Shown: one piece after another, positions 9,497 to 19,134 of the stretch | How the letters are laid out: each line of letters starts with the position of its first letter | How positions within the stretch are numbered: the stretch's first letter is position 1 | NCBI GenBank assembly: GCA_947259975.1 | Contig: CAMYOD010000003.1 | Location: 56,433 to 120,432, forward strand | DNA: 64,000 nucleotides | Reading direction: 5' to 3' | Source of the DNA: an uncultured Gammaproteobacteria bacterium | GTDB taxonomy: Bacteria; Pseudomonadota; Gammaproteobacteria; HyVt-429 | Program-made: the position numbers and the translations under genes | Notes under the pieces: model-generated | Database searches by the model: none | What the model was told of the DNA's origin: nothing | The model's input: the letters and a program-made list of their open reading frames with translations, nothing else

Positions 9497-11167
9497 TTGA
9501 ATACCTCATTTAATACCGCGTCATGGCACACGATTACCCGAGATTGGCCTCTGCTGGCGGCATTGTTTTTTCTATATGTGTTAGCGCATGGCGGCATGCT
9601 TCTCCTCGGCCAAGATATATTTTGGGACGATTGGTTTCTGGTTGACAAGCCGCCATCGGTCATCATTGAATATTTTTCGCAACTGGGGGCGCCCTATTTC
9701 GTTTACCTGCACGTATGGCTTCTCAAGCTGGGCCCACCGGCCTATCGCATTCTCACGTTCTTCCTGTTGTTCGGAGCAGGATTGTTCGTATGGGGGATAC
9801 TCAGCACAATCCGCCAGCTCGATGCCAAAGACCGCTTTCTATTTACGGCGCTATTCTTGTTGGCGCCGGTCTACGCGGCGCGCTCATACCTAATTTGCTT
9901 CCCCTACACCCTTGACTATACGCTTTTCTTCGCTGCCTGGTATCTTTGGGCGCGGAACACGTTGCGACCATCATACAGCCTGCATTTGATGGCGCTGGTA
10001 TTGTTCTTCATTTCATTCCAAACCCAATCTTTATTAGTATTTTTCGCCCTACCGGTCGCGCATATCTTTACGCTTCGGCAAGTTCCCAACCCATCTGGTG
10101 TCGCGTCGTTCTGCCTGCGAAATATCGATTTTTTGCTACTGCCCTTCGTTGCCTATATGTCGAAAGCGTTACTCTTTCCGGCGTACGGTTCGTCCTCGGG
10201 TTACAATCAATTGGCCGTATCGGAATACATTGCGTATTTCACTTCAGACATCAATTACGTTTCGCGCACGTTTATCAATTTTGCGCGCGACCTTCTTGTA
10301 ACTCCATCCTGGCTTCTATTATTCGCGGGGCTTTTCGCTTTATTTTTAGGAATATCGCTCACACGCCGTGCACACACAACCGTTGACACCGAAACAGGCG
10401 ATACACATCCTCGCCTTCAGGGCATGATATTTATCACCATTGGAATCGGCGCGATGTATCTGGCAATCGTGCCATATCTCATGGTGCGAAAGATTCCCGA
10501 TTTTGTTGAACCGTGGTCACGGCACCAACTTCTCATTCCCTTTGGTATGGCGATGAGCTCGTTTGGCATCGGCCGACTGCTGCCTGCCAAATTACGTCGC
10601 TTTTGGTTTGCAGGGCTTTTGGCGTTCTTTATCACAGCGAATATCGATGGCACCGTGGCATTTCATCGTGACGCAATCAAACAGGATGCGCTGATGCACG
10701 AATTCGCGGAATCGCCCGCAATACGCGCTGGTGACAATTTCTCTGTAATCGATTTTACGTGCGCGTATGACGCCCGCAACCGCCGGTATCGTGACTATGA
10801 GTATGTCGGAATGCTGCGGCGCGTATTTGCGGAGACAACACGCTATGCCGATTCCTGGCGCGCTCGCGGAATAAGTCGTTGGCAGAAAGACGTCGAAAGA
10901 CGAGTCAGCGATATACACCGCAAAGGATTTTACTTTCCCGGGCCGGTATCCGACCGACCTTCCTGTCAGTTGCGGATCAGTCCAGGCAAGACAGTGTTGT
11001 CCGGGCTGCCCCTGGCGCATCTCTTCTGGCAGAAAACGTTTGCGGCGCCAGAGGTGTATCAGGCCGCTCTTACAGACATCCTGAATGTTGAGTGCGTTCC
11101 ATTTACGGATGATCCGGATTTAGGAAACACGACCAAAACTGACTGCCCATCGTTTTGGGCGCGGTAA
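9497..11167 (+). CDS. Polytopic membrane protein, GT-C-like, unknown function (probable TTG start)
   Basis: About ten hydrophobic segments; early DDW motif (QDIFWDDWFLVDK); visibly lower GC than flanking genes. Confidence 0.6.
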   Translation: MNTSFNTASWHTITRDWPLLAALFFLYVLAHGGMLLLGQDIFWDDWFLVDKPPSVIIEYFSQLGAPYFVYLHVWLLKLGPPAYRILTFFLLFGAGLFVWGILSTIRQLDAKDRFLFTALFLLAPVYAARSYLICFPYTLDYTLFFAAWYLWARNTLRPSYSLHLMALVLFFISFQTQSLLVFFALPVAHIFTLRQVPNPSGVASFCLRNIDFLLLPFVAYMSKALLFPAYGSSSGYNQLAVSEYIAYFTSDINYVSRTFINFARDLLVTPSWLLLFAGLFALFLGISLTRRAHTTVDTETGDTHPRLQGMIFITIGIGAMYLAIVPYLMVRKIPDFVEPWSRHQLLIPFGMAMSSFGIGRLLPAKLRRFWFAGLLAFFITANIDGTVAFHRDAIKQDALMHEFAESPAIRAGDNFSVIDFTCAYDARNRRYRDYEYVGMLRRVFAETTRYADSWRARGISRWQKDVERRVSDIHRKGFYFPGPVSDRPSCQLRISPGKTVLSGLPLAHLFWQKTFAAPEVYQAALTDILNVECVPFTDDPDLGNTTKTDCPSFWAR

Positions 11168-11373
11168 AACCGGCCTAGACTAAACAAGGCGCAAGCATAA
11201 ATGTGTGCGCCCTGATATTGCACCCGTCACGCCGACACCAATATCTGTCGGACCGCTTTATCGACCACATGGTGCAACTCGCTATTCGGCATTACGGCGC
11301 CACAAAGACCTGAGTCGAACCTCTTGCCTGACCGTGGCTCCGAACGATCTCTTTCCCTTTTACCGCATATCCT

Positions 11374-12354
11374 CTATTCAACGAAGTGACAGGCAACCTG
11401 TACGCCGCCGCCCAACATCCGAAGAACGGGGGTTTCGGTGGCACAACGCGCGGCGGCTATGGGGCAACGGTTTCGGAAGGCGCAGCCGCTCGGCGGATCC
11501 AGTGGCGAGGGCACTTCACCGGTCAGCGGGGTGTGGCTTCGACTACGCTCCCGTTGCGGATCGGGCAGGGGCACCGCATCGATCAAGGCGCGGGTGTAGG
11601 GGTGACGCGGCTGCGCGTAAATCGCGTCACGGGGGGCGATCTCCACGGCGCGCCCCAGATACATCACCATCACGCGCTGACTGATGTGACGCACTACATT
11701 TAGGTCATGGGCAATGAAAATCAGGGCCAGGTCGAGATCCCGCTGCAGGTCCTGCAGCAGATTGATGATTTGCGCCTGGATGGAAACATCCAGCGCACTG
11801 ACCGGTTCATCACAGACGATCAGCTTCGGATTCAGCACCAGGGCCCGGGCGATACCGATACGCTGGCATTGGCCGCCGGAGAATTCGTGCGGATAGCGAT
11901 GCACCTGGTCGGCCTGTAGGCCGACCCGTGCCATCACATCTGCCACCCGCCGACGCCGTTGTGTCGCGTCGATCTCCGGCGCCAGCGCCTTGAGCGGTTC
12001 GGCGATAATCTGTTCCGCGGTCATGCGCGGATCCAGCGACGCGAGCGGGTCTTGAAAGATGATCTGCATTTGCTTGCGCAGCGGCCGCATCGCGGCCTCC
12101 GTCAAACCGGACACGGCTTGACCCAACCACATGACCCTCCCGCTACCGGCCGGCACCAGATTCAACACGGCGCGGGCGAGGGTGGACTTTCCGCACCCGG
12201 ACTCCCCCACCACACCCAGGGTCTCGCCGACATGCAAATCAAAACTGATCCCGTCCACCGCCTTAAGGTTTCGCGTCGCGTAACCCAGGCCGCTTCCCGT
12301 GGATACGCAGAAAGACACGCGTAAATCATTCACCTGCAGCAAAGGTGTGGTCAC
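11374..12354 (-). CDS. oppF: Oligopeptide ABC transporter ATP-binding protein (OppF/DppF type), operon 1
   Basis: Walker [10 protein letters not shown], signature LSGGQ-like [16 protein letters not shown]-terminal oligo_HPY segment. Confidence 0.9.
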   Translation of the reverse strand: MTTPLLQVNDLRVSFCVSTGSGLGYATRNLKAVDGISFDLHVGETLGVVGESGCGKSTLARAVLNLVPAGSGRVMWLGQAVSGLTEAAMRPLRKQMQIIFQDPLASLDPRMTAEQIIAEPLKALAPEIDATQRRRRVADVMARVGLQADQVHRYPHEFSGGQCQRIGIARALVLNPKLIVCDEPVSALDVSIQAQIINLLQDLQRDLDLALIFIAHDLNVVRHISQRVMVMYLGRAVEIAPRDAIYAQPRHPYTRALIDAVPLPDPQRERSRSHTPLTGEVPSPLDPPSGCAFRNRCPIAAARCATETPVLRMLGGGVQVACHFVE

Positions 12355-13322
12355 GGTAGCACCTCCAGGTGGCAGGCCTTGGCGCGTCCATTGATGACGG
12401 TCTGCAGTGGTGGGGGGTGTTCGGCGCAGGCAGCGAACGCGTAGGCACAGCGGTCACGATACGCACACCCGCGCGGCCGCTGGGTTATCGCCGGCGGGTT
12501 GCCCGGAATCGTGGCCAGGCGCTCACCGGTGATCTCGTCGAGTCGGGGAACGGAAGTCAGCAGACCCCGTGTATAGGGATGCTGTGGATCACTGAACATG
12601 GCGTCCACAGGCCCGGTCTCGACGATACGCCCGGCATACATCACCGCGATCCGGTCACACAATCCGGCTACCACGCCCAGGTCATGGGTGATCAGTATGA
12701 TGGCGGTGTCCCGCTGTGTTTGCAGCTCGCGCATGAGACCCACGGTTTGCGCTTGCACGGTGACGTCGAGCGCGGTGGTGGGTTCATCGGCGATCAGCAG
12801 GTGCGGATCACACAGCAGCGCCATAGCGATCATGACCCGCTGGCGCATGCCGCCGGAAAACTCGTGTGGATACTGATCGATGCGCCGCTCCGGCGCGGCG
12901 ATACCCACCGCCGCCAACATCTGCAGCGCCTGCGCCCGCGCCGCGGACCGGCCCAGCCTCTGATGCAGCGCCAGCACTTCGGTCATCTGGGTGGCGATCG
13001 AAAGATAGGGATTGAGCGAGGTCATGGGGTCCTGAAAGATCATCGAGACTTCCTTGCCACGCACCTGGTTGAGGTCCCGAATCGGCAGGTCGAGTAGATC
13101 GCGGCCGTTGAATACGGCCCGGCCCGACGCGCGCCCATTGGCTGAAAGCAAGCCCAGCAGCGCGAGCACGGTCTGGCTCTTGCCGGAACCGGATTCACCG
13201 ACGATACCCAGGGTCTCGCCTTTGCTTATAGCGAAACTGACGCCGTCCACGGCGCACAGCTCGCCGTCGGCGGTAGCGAAGTGCACACTTAGCGCATCGA
13301 CATTCAACAGTGGCGCGGTCAC
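12351..13322 (-). CDS. oppD: Oligopeptide ABC transporter ATP-binding protein (OppD/DppD type), operon 1
   Basis: [33 protein letters not shown], Cys-rich C-terminus. Confidence 0.9.
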   Translation of the reverse strand: MTAPLLNVDALSVHFATADGELCAVDGVSFAISKGETLGIVGESGSGKSQTVLALLGLLSANGRASGRAVFNGRDLLDLPIRDLNQVRGKEVSMIFQDPMTSLNPYLSIATQMTEVLALHQRLGRSAARAQALQMLAAVGIAAPERRIDQYPHEFSGGMRQRVMIAMALLCDPHLLIADEPTTALDVTVQAQTVGLMRELQTQRDTAIILITHDLGVVAGLCDRIAVMYAGRIVETGPVDAMFSDPQHPYTRGLLTSVPRLDEITGERLATIPGNPPAITQRPRGCAYRDRCAYAFAACAEHPPPLQTVINGRAKACHLEVLP

Positions 13323-13334
13323 GTTAGCGAAGCC

Positions 13335-14225
13335 TCAGCGATCTTGGGGGTCGAGGGCGTCACGCAACCCGTCGCCGATAAAGTTGAGACAAAACAATGT
13401 CGCGGCGAGAAACACGGCCGGGAACATCAGGCTCCAGGGCGCGCTCTCCATGCCCTGCGCACCTTCGTTCACGAGTGCGCCCCAGCTCGTGTAGGGTTCC
13501 TGCACGCCGAGGCCGAGAAAACTCAGGAACGATTCCACCAGAATCACCTGCGGGATGGTGAGCGTCACATAGACGATCACGACTCCCAGCAGATTGGGCA
13601 CGATGTGGCGGGCGATGATGCCGGCGCTGCCGACGCCGCAGGCGCGCGCCGACTCGATGAATTCCTTCTGTTTCAGACTCAGGGTCTGTCCACGCACGAT
13701 GCGCGCCATATCGAGCCAATTGATCGCGCCGATGGCAACGAAGATGAGCACCAGGCTGCGGCCGAAAAACACCATCAAAAGAATAACGAAGAACATGAAC
13801 GGCATCGCATACAGGATATCGACGATGCGCATCATGACGCTGTCCGTGCGACCGCCCAGATAACCGGCAGTGGCGCCGTAGGCGACACCGATGAACAAAC
13901 TCACCAGCGTCGCCGCAAGCCCGACCGCGAGCGAGAGACGTCCGCCGTAGAGCGTGCGCACGAAAAGATCGCGCCCCACCGCGTCGGTGCCGAACACATG
14001 ACCGCTGGCGAGATCCGGCGGCGTTGAGATGTGTTCCCAGTCGATATGATCGAAGGCATACGGACTCAAGTACGGGCCGACGATGACCAGCAAGGCCATA
14101 AATCCCAGGATTACCGCGCCGCTCACCGCGGCCCGGTTGCGTATTAACCGCAGCCATGCGTCGTGCCACAGGCCGCGGCCGGGGGTCGCGGCATTCATGG
14201 TTTGAATGTTTTCGACGCTCGACAT
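13335..14225 (-). CDS. oppC: Oligopeptide ABC transporter permease (OppC type), operon 1
   Basis: ORF 13335..14507 trimmed to MSSVENIQTMNAATPG; GTDAVGRDLFVRTLYGGRLSLAVG and FLSFLGLGVQEPYTSWG. Confidence 0.9.
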   Translation of the reverse strand: MSSVENIQTMNAATPGRGLWHDAWLRLIRNRAAVSGAVILGFMALLVIVGPYLSPYAFDHIDWEHISTPPDLASGHVFGTDAVGRDLFVRTLYGGRLSLAVGLAATLVSLFIGVAYGATAGYLGGRTDSVMMRIVDILYAMPFMFFVILLMVFFGRSLVLIFVAIGAINWLDMARIVRGQTLSLKQKEFIESARACGVGSAGIIARHIVPNLLGVVIVYVTLTIPQVILVESFLSFLGLGVQEPYTSWGALVNEGAQGMESAPWSLMFPAVFLAATLFCLNFIGDGLRDALDPQDR

Positions 14226-14236
14226 TCCCGGGCGGC

Positions 14237-15157
14237 TCAATAGCGGATCCTGGGATCCAGCCACGCGTAGATCAGATCCACGAGCAGGTTGAAGGCCACG
14301 ATCAGCGCACCGTAGAACACCACCACCCCCATGACCAATGTGTAATCCCGATTCAGTGCGCCCTGCACGAAATAGCGACCGAGACCGGGAATGCCGAAGA
14401 TCTGCTCCACCACCACCGAGCCGGTGACGATGGCCGCGGTCGCTGGACCCAGATAGGAGACGACGGGCAACAGCGCGGGTCGCAGCGCGTGGCGCAGGAT
14501 CACCCAACGCTCCGGCACGCCCTTGGCGCGCGCGGTACGGATGAAATTACTGCGCAGGACCTCGAGCATGCTGCCGCGGGTGAGGCGTGCGATATAGGCG
14601 ACCTGCGGCAGGCTGAGCGCAATCACCGGCAACAGGGTGTGTTTCCAGTGACCGCCCTCCCAACCGCCCGCCGGCAACCAGTTGAGCGCGACCGCGAAGA
14701 GCAGGATCAACAGCGGCGCCATGACGAAATTGGGAATGGAAATTCCCGTCATGGCCGTCGCCATGACCGCGTAATCCGTGAACGTGTTCTGGCGCAGCGC
14801 CGCGATCACGCCCAGGGACAGGCCCAGCAACAGGGCCACTCCCATGGCCAGCGCGCCGAGTCGCAGCGATACGGGGAAGCCGGTCGCGATCAATTCGTTG
14901 ACGGTGTAATCCTTGTATTGAAACGAGGGGCCGAGATCGCCTTGTGCGAGCCCGGCGAGGAAACGGCCGTACTGCTTCGCCAAGGGTTCGTCGAGATGAT
15001 ACTGCCGGTCGAGGTTGGCCTGGATTTCCGGTGGCAGACTCTTTTCCACATCGAACGGCCCGCCGGGTGCGGCCCGTACCAGCACGAAGGCCAGGGTGGC
15101 AAGAATCAGAAGCGTGGGCCAGGCGCCGAGGAAACGTTTGAATGCAAAGGCGAGCAT
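14237..15157 (-). CDS. oppB: Oligopeptide ABC transporter permease (OppB type), operon 1
   Basis: FIRTARAKGVPERWVILRHALRPALLPVVSYLGP...VEQIFGIPGLGRYFVQGALNRDY. Confidence 0.92.
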   Translation of the reverse strand: MLAFAFKRFLGAWPTLLILATLAFVLVRAAPGGPFDVEKSLPPEIQANLDRQYHLDEPLAKQYGRFLAGLAQGDLGPSFQYKDYTVNELIATGFPVSLRLGALAMGVALLLGLSLGVIAALRQNTFTDYAVMATAMTGISIPNFVMAPLLILLFAVALNWLPAGGWEGGHWKHTLLPVIALSLPQVAYIARLTRGSMLEVLRSNFIRTARAKGVPERWVILRHALRPALLPVVSYLGPATAAIVTGSVVVEQIFGIPGLGRYFVQGALNRDYTLVMGVVVFYGALIVAFNLLVDLIYAWLDPRIRY

Positions 15158-15172
15158 GGACCGGTCAGGGTA

Positions 15173-16858
15173 TCAATGCTTCAGGACGCGCATGTGCTTG
15201 CTGTGATGATGGTCGAGGATATTCGCGGCATAACCCTTTATATAGGGTTTTACCAACCGCTTGGAGACATAGAAATAAATCGGCACGATGGTGTGCTCGG
15301 CGAGCAGTATGCGCTCCGCCTGCTCCAGCAGTAGCATGCGTGTTTTCGCGTCCGTGGTGAGCGACGCCTTTTGTAACAGGCGGTCATAGTCCACGTTTAC
15401 GAATCCGGTGTCGTTGCGGCCGTGACCCGAGTGGAATAGCTCGGCAAAGGTATAGGGATCGTTGTAATCGCCGATCCAGCCGGCGCGGAACACCTGGGTA
15501 TGGACTTTCTGTTTGCGGGTCTCGAGAAACACCTTCCATTCCTCGTTCACGAGTCGGGTTTTCACGCCGAGCGCCTGCTTCCACATGGCGGCAATCGCTA
15601 CTGCGACCTTCTTATGGTTCTCGCTGGTGTTGTAGCGCAACTCGATTTCCAGCGGCCGCACTCGCGAGTAGCCCGCCGCCGCATACAACCGCCGCGCCTC
15701 CGCAAGACGTTGTGCCGGGGTCAAAGCGGAGAAGTTGACGCCCTGCGCCTCGTACCCGGCCACCCCCGGGGGCACCCAGCCGTAGGCCGGCACCTCGCCG
15801 GCACCGGTGATCTTGCCGGTGAGGATCTCCCGGTCGATCACCATGGACAGAGCGTGGCGCAAACCGGGTGCATCCTTGAAGGGAGGTCGCGTGATATTAA
15901 AACCATAGAAATAGGTGCCCAAATAGGGCGCAACCTGCAGCTCGTCCGCAAGGTTTTCACGAATCCAGCGAAACTGATTCAGTGGCACGGTACCGGTCCA
16001 ATCCAGCCCCCCGGCCCGGTAGCGTTTGAACGCGCCATTACTATCCTCGGTGGGATAGTAGCTGACTTCGTCGATGGTAGTATGGACGTTGTCCCAATAA
16101 TGTGTGTTACGCGCGAGCTTGATGTGCGAATGCACCACCCATTCGCTGAGGCGGTAAGCACCGTTCGATATCAGATTGCCCGGGCGAGTGAATCTGGCAC
16201 CATGTTGCGCGAGGGACGGGCGATGGATCGGGTAGGTAGTCGAGTGCGTCAGCAAGCCGAGAAAATACGGTGTCGGCGCGATCAATTCTATTTGCAGGGT
16301 GTATGCATCCACAGCCCGCGCCCCCAACATGGTCGGCGGTTCCTGACCGGCGATGACCGCCGCGGCGTTGCGAATCGGTGCCAGCACCTGGGCGTAATGG
16401 GAGGCAGTGAGCGGATCCACCGCGCGGCGCAGGCCGGCAACAAAGTCCTCGGCGGTCACGGGATCGCCATTCGACCAGCGCGCATTGCGGCGCAAATAAA
16501 ACGTGTATTCGGTACCGTCGGCGTTGACTTGCCAGCGTTCGGCGGCGCCCGGAATCAGCGTGCCGTCCGGCGCCTCCCCCACCAGGCCCTCGTACAGATC
16601 GCGCAGGATGTTCGCCGAGGACACGTCCTCTGCCTTGTGTGGATCGAGTGTCTGCGGTTCGGCGCCGTTGCCGCGGTGCAGGGCCTGCACCGCGGCCAGT
16701 TCCTCGGCCGCGACCGATGCACCGTAGAGGCCAAACCAGACCAGGCCCAACAACACAAGCACACATTGCGCCCATTTGCGACGTGGTCGCTGACGCACGA
16801 GCTGCGGGTGGTCAGGGATCGAATGAAGTCCAGGAATGGTCAAGCGCAATCGAAGCAT
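15173..16858 (-). CDS. oppA: Oligopeptide ABC transporter substrate-binding protein (OppA/SBP_bac_5), operon 1
   Basis: GNGAEPQTLDPHKAEDVSSANILRDLYEGLV...LRRNARWSNGDPVTAEDFV. Confidence 0.9.
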   Translation of the reverse strand: MLRLRLTIPGLHSIPDHPQLVRQRPRRKWAQCVLVLLGLVWFGLYGASVAAEELAAVQALHRGNGAEPQTLDPHKAEDVSSANILRDLYEGLVGEAPDGTLIPGAAERWQVNADGTEYTFYLRRNARWSNGDPVTAEDFVAGLRRAVDPLTASHYAQVLAPIRNAAAVIAGQEPPTMLGARAVDAYTLQIELIAPTPYFLGLLTHSTTYPIHRPSLAQHGARFTRPGNLISNGAYRLSEWVVHSHIKLARNTHYWDNVHTTIDEVSYYPTEDSNGAFKRYRAGGLDWTGTVPLNQFRWIRENLADELQVAPYLGTYFYGFNITRPPFKDAPGLRHALSMVIDREILTGKITGAGEVPAYGWVPPGVAGYEAQGVNFSALTPAQRLAEARRLYAAAGYSRVRPLEIELRYNTSENHKKVAVAIAAMWKQALGVKTRLVNEEWKVFLETRKQKVHTQVFRAGWIGDYNDPYTFAELFHSGHGRNDTGFVNVDYDRLLQKASLTTDAKTRMLLLEQAERILLAEHTIVPIYFYVSKRLVKPYIKGYAANILDHHHSKHMRVLKH

Positions 16859-16870
16859 GTCGGAAGTTAC

Positions 16871-17054
16871 GGGGACAGTATACTTAATTGCGGTTATTCA
16901 TGAATCCCGTCGGGATTAACACCGAAGACCTTTATCCAGCCTGGGGCATCGGACCGGCTTTGATCCACGCCACGCTTGGCGGATTTGCTGGCGCCCGGTG
17001 CAACAAGACGTGACATACGAGTCATTATCTGCACGAATTCAGTATACTGTCCCC
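16871..17054. mobile_element. Degenerate REP/RAYT-type element bounded by an inverted GGGGACAGTATACT repeat
   Basis: 16871-16884 GGGGACAGTATACT and 17041-17054 AGTATACTGTCCCC are a perfect 14-bp inverted repeat, with further partial match inward. Confidence 0.6.
16894..17025 (-). pseudogene. Possible RAYT (REP-associated tyrosine transposase) N-terminal remnant
   Basis: Reverse-strand reading MTRMSRLVAPGASKSAKRGV... resembles RAYT N-termini (M-x-R-x-x-R-L-V-x-P-G) but stops after 43 aa and lacks HUH motifs. Confidence 0.4.
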
Positions 17055-17064
17055 AGAACCCAAT

Positions 17065-17141
17065 GCCCCGGTAGCTCAGCTGGATAGAGCAGCCGCCTCC
17101 TAAGCGGCAGGTCGGACGTTCAAATCGTCTCCGGGGCACCA
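17065..17141 (+). tRNA. tRNA-Arg (CCT), CCA encoded
   Basis: GCCCCGG acceptor, anticodon loop CTCCTAA, T-loop GTTCAAATC, 3' GCCA/ACCA end. Confidence 0.93.
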
Positions 17142-17313
17142 TCTTTTCGCACCCGAATCGGCCGATGGGGCTGCTCGCCACCGACCCCAGGCTGGTGCAC
17201 GCAAGCGCCTCAGGCCCCTATATGGTGCAGACCGTCCCGCCCCATCCGCAAGGCGGAAAAATTTCTATTAGAAAATTCACGAACTTATCGTCATTCCGGT
17301 CGACGGACGGTTC

Positions 17314-17329
17314 TGGCACGCAAATTGTA
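17314..17329 (+). promoter_or_regulatory. Possible sigma54-type promoter (TGGCACG-CAAA-TTGTA), one mismatch in the -12 GC
   Basis: TGGCACGCAAATTGTA, about 40 nt upstream of the small ORF at 17371. Confidence 0.35.
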
Positions 17330-17370
17330 ACCAACCTTCAGCAAACACGAATCGCCTAAGGAGTACTGAG

Positions 17371-17532
17371 ATGCATACTGATATCAATTATTCCGGTTTT
17401 GCCGATCTCGTAACCCGGGCCACCGCTGACTACGGCCGCGAGGACACTTCCGCCGAACAAGTGGCCTGCGAGCATGCGGCGTGTCCCTGCGACAACCGGT
17501 GCATCGAACCGCCGTCAGCCGACAACACCTAG
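17371..17532 (+). CDS. 53-aa Cys-rich small protein of unknown function
   Basis: MHTDINYSGFADLVTRATADYGREDTSAEQVACEHAACPCDNRCIEPPSADNT*; AAGGAG ribosome binding site 5' of the ATG; not in the supplied ORF track because it is under 60 aa. Confidence 0.6.
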   Translation: MHTDINYSGFADLVTRATADYGREDTSAEQVACEHAACPCDNRCIEPPSADNT

Positions 17533-17541
17533 ACCGGTCTA

Positions 17542-19134
17542 TTGTTGAACATCTCGGGCGTACCCCGTAAACCCGTAATACTGATTATCCTCGACGGTTT
17601 CGGCACCAACCCCAGCAAGATCAACAATGGGGTGGCCGAAGCCGATACACCACGGCTGGATGCGTATTTCAGCCAGCATACACACACCCTGCTCGCCGCC
17701 TCCGGAACCGCGGTCGGCTTGCCGGATGGCCAGATGGGCAACTCCGAGGTCGGCCATCTGACCCTGGGTGCCGGCGCCGTTATTCGCCAGGACCTGGTGC
17801 GCATCGATGCGGCTATCGACAACGGCGAATTCTTCACCAATCCGGCCTTACTCGACGCCGCCCATCAGGCGGTGGAAAAAAACCGCCCCCTGCATCTCAT
17901 TGGCCTGGTGTCCGACGGCGGCGTGCACAGCCATACCCGCCACCTGTTTGCCCTGGTGCAGCTGTGTAAACAGCAAGGCATCAAGCCCCTGCTGCACCTG
18001 ATCACCGACGGCCGCGATACGCCGCCTGCTTCCGCCCTGAATTACCTCGGCGACGTCGAGGCACATCTGCACGAGGCCGGTGGCGGCATCGCCACCATCA
18101 TGGGACGTTATTTCGCCATGGACCGGGACAAACGCTGGGACCGCACGGAACTGGCCTGGCGCGCGCTGGTGCTTGGTAAGGGCCAGCCGGCGGTGTCTGC
18201 GGAGACCGCGATCCGTAGCGCATATGCCGCCGGCGACACCGATGAATTTATTCGCCCCATGCATCTCCCCTTGGCGCAAACCATCGAACACGATGATGCA
18301 GTCATTTTTTTCAACTTTCGTAAAGACCGACCCCGGCAGCTGGTGGCGGCGCTGGGTGCGAACGACTTCACCGGCTTCGACCGGGGCGACTCACCTTTGG
18401 CGCGAGTCACTTGCATGATGCCCTATGACCGCCGCCTGAACATGCCGGCTGCGTTCGAACCGGAGCGTCCGGCGACGACGCTCGGTCGGGTCGTAAGTGC
18501 GCTGGGATTGGCGCAGTTTCACTGCGCCGAAACGGAGAAGTACGCCCATGTCACCTACTTTTTCAATGGCGGCCGCACGACCCCCTACTCCGGTGAGACC
18601 CAGCTGCTGGTGCCCTCACCACGGGTAGCGACCTATGACCTCAAACCCAGCATGAGTGCCCGCGAAGTTGCGGATGCAACCATCGGCGCAATTAACAAGG
18701 GTCGTCACGCATTTATGGTGATCAATTTCGCCAACGGCGACATGGTGGGGCACACGGCAATGCGCGATGCAGTGATTACCGCGGTAGAGACCCTGGACGA
18801 GGAAGTCGGACGAGTACTGGATGCCGCGACCACCGCCGGTTATTCGGTTCTGCTGACCGCCGATCACGGCAATTGCGAAGAACTGATCGATCCGCTCACC
18901 GGCGCACCCCATACCCAGCACACCACCTACCCGGTACCGTTGCTGCTGATTGATGAAGAAAACTGGCAGCTGTCCAGTACCGGTGGACTCGCCAATATCG
19001 CCCCCACCGCGTTACAACTTATGGGCATCGAGGCACCCACAGCCATGTCCGCAGGCTCACTGCTATTGCGACGCTTGCCGCGGCCGGACCAGCGGACCGA
19101 CTATCGCGCGACGCGCCTGCGCGGCGCGGCCTGA
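17542..19134 (+). CDS. gpmI: 2,3-bisphosphoglycerate-independent phosphoglycerate mutase
   Basis: ILDGFGTNPSKINNGVAEADTPRLD, GQMGNSEVGHLTLGAG, LTADHGNCEELIDP. Confidence 0.96.
   Translation: MLNISGVPRKPVILIILDGFGTNPSKINNGVAEADTPRLDAYFSQHTHTLLAASGTAVGLPDGQMGNSEVGHLTLGAGAVIRQDLVRIDAAIDNGEFFTNPALLDAAHQAVEKNRPLHLIGLVSDGGVHSHTRHLFALVQLCKQQGIKPLLHLITDGRDTPPASALNYLGDVEAHLHEAGGGIATIMGRYFAMDRDKRWDRTELAWRALVLGKGQPAVSAETAIRSAYAAGDTDEFIRPMHLPLAQTIEHDDAVIFFNFRKDRPRQLVAALGANDFTGFDRGDSPLARVTCMMPYDRRLNMPAAFEPERPATTLGRVVSALGLAQFHCAETEKYAHVTYFFNGGRTTPYSGETQLLVPSPRVATYDLKPSMSAREVADATIGAINKGRHAFMVINFANGDMVGHTAMRDAVITAVETLDEEVGRVLDAATTAGYSVLLTADHGNCEELIDPLTGAPHTQHTTYPVPLLLIDEENWQLSSTGGLANIAPTALQLMGIEAPTAMSAGSLLLRRLPRPDQRTDYRATRLRGAA

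Noticed and set aside
14156-15334. 392-aa forward ORF antisense to oppB/oppC
   Set aside because: Gln/His/Arg-rich shadow frame opposite clear permease genes.
15500-16903. 467-aa forward ORF antisense to oppA
   Set aside because: Shadow ORF; no recognisable motifs and the opposite strand encodes a well-supported SBP.
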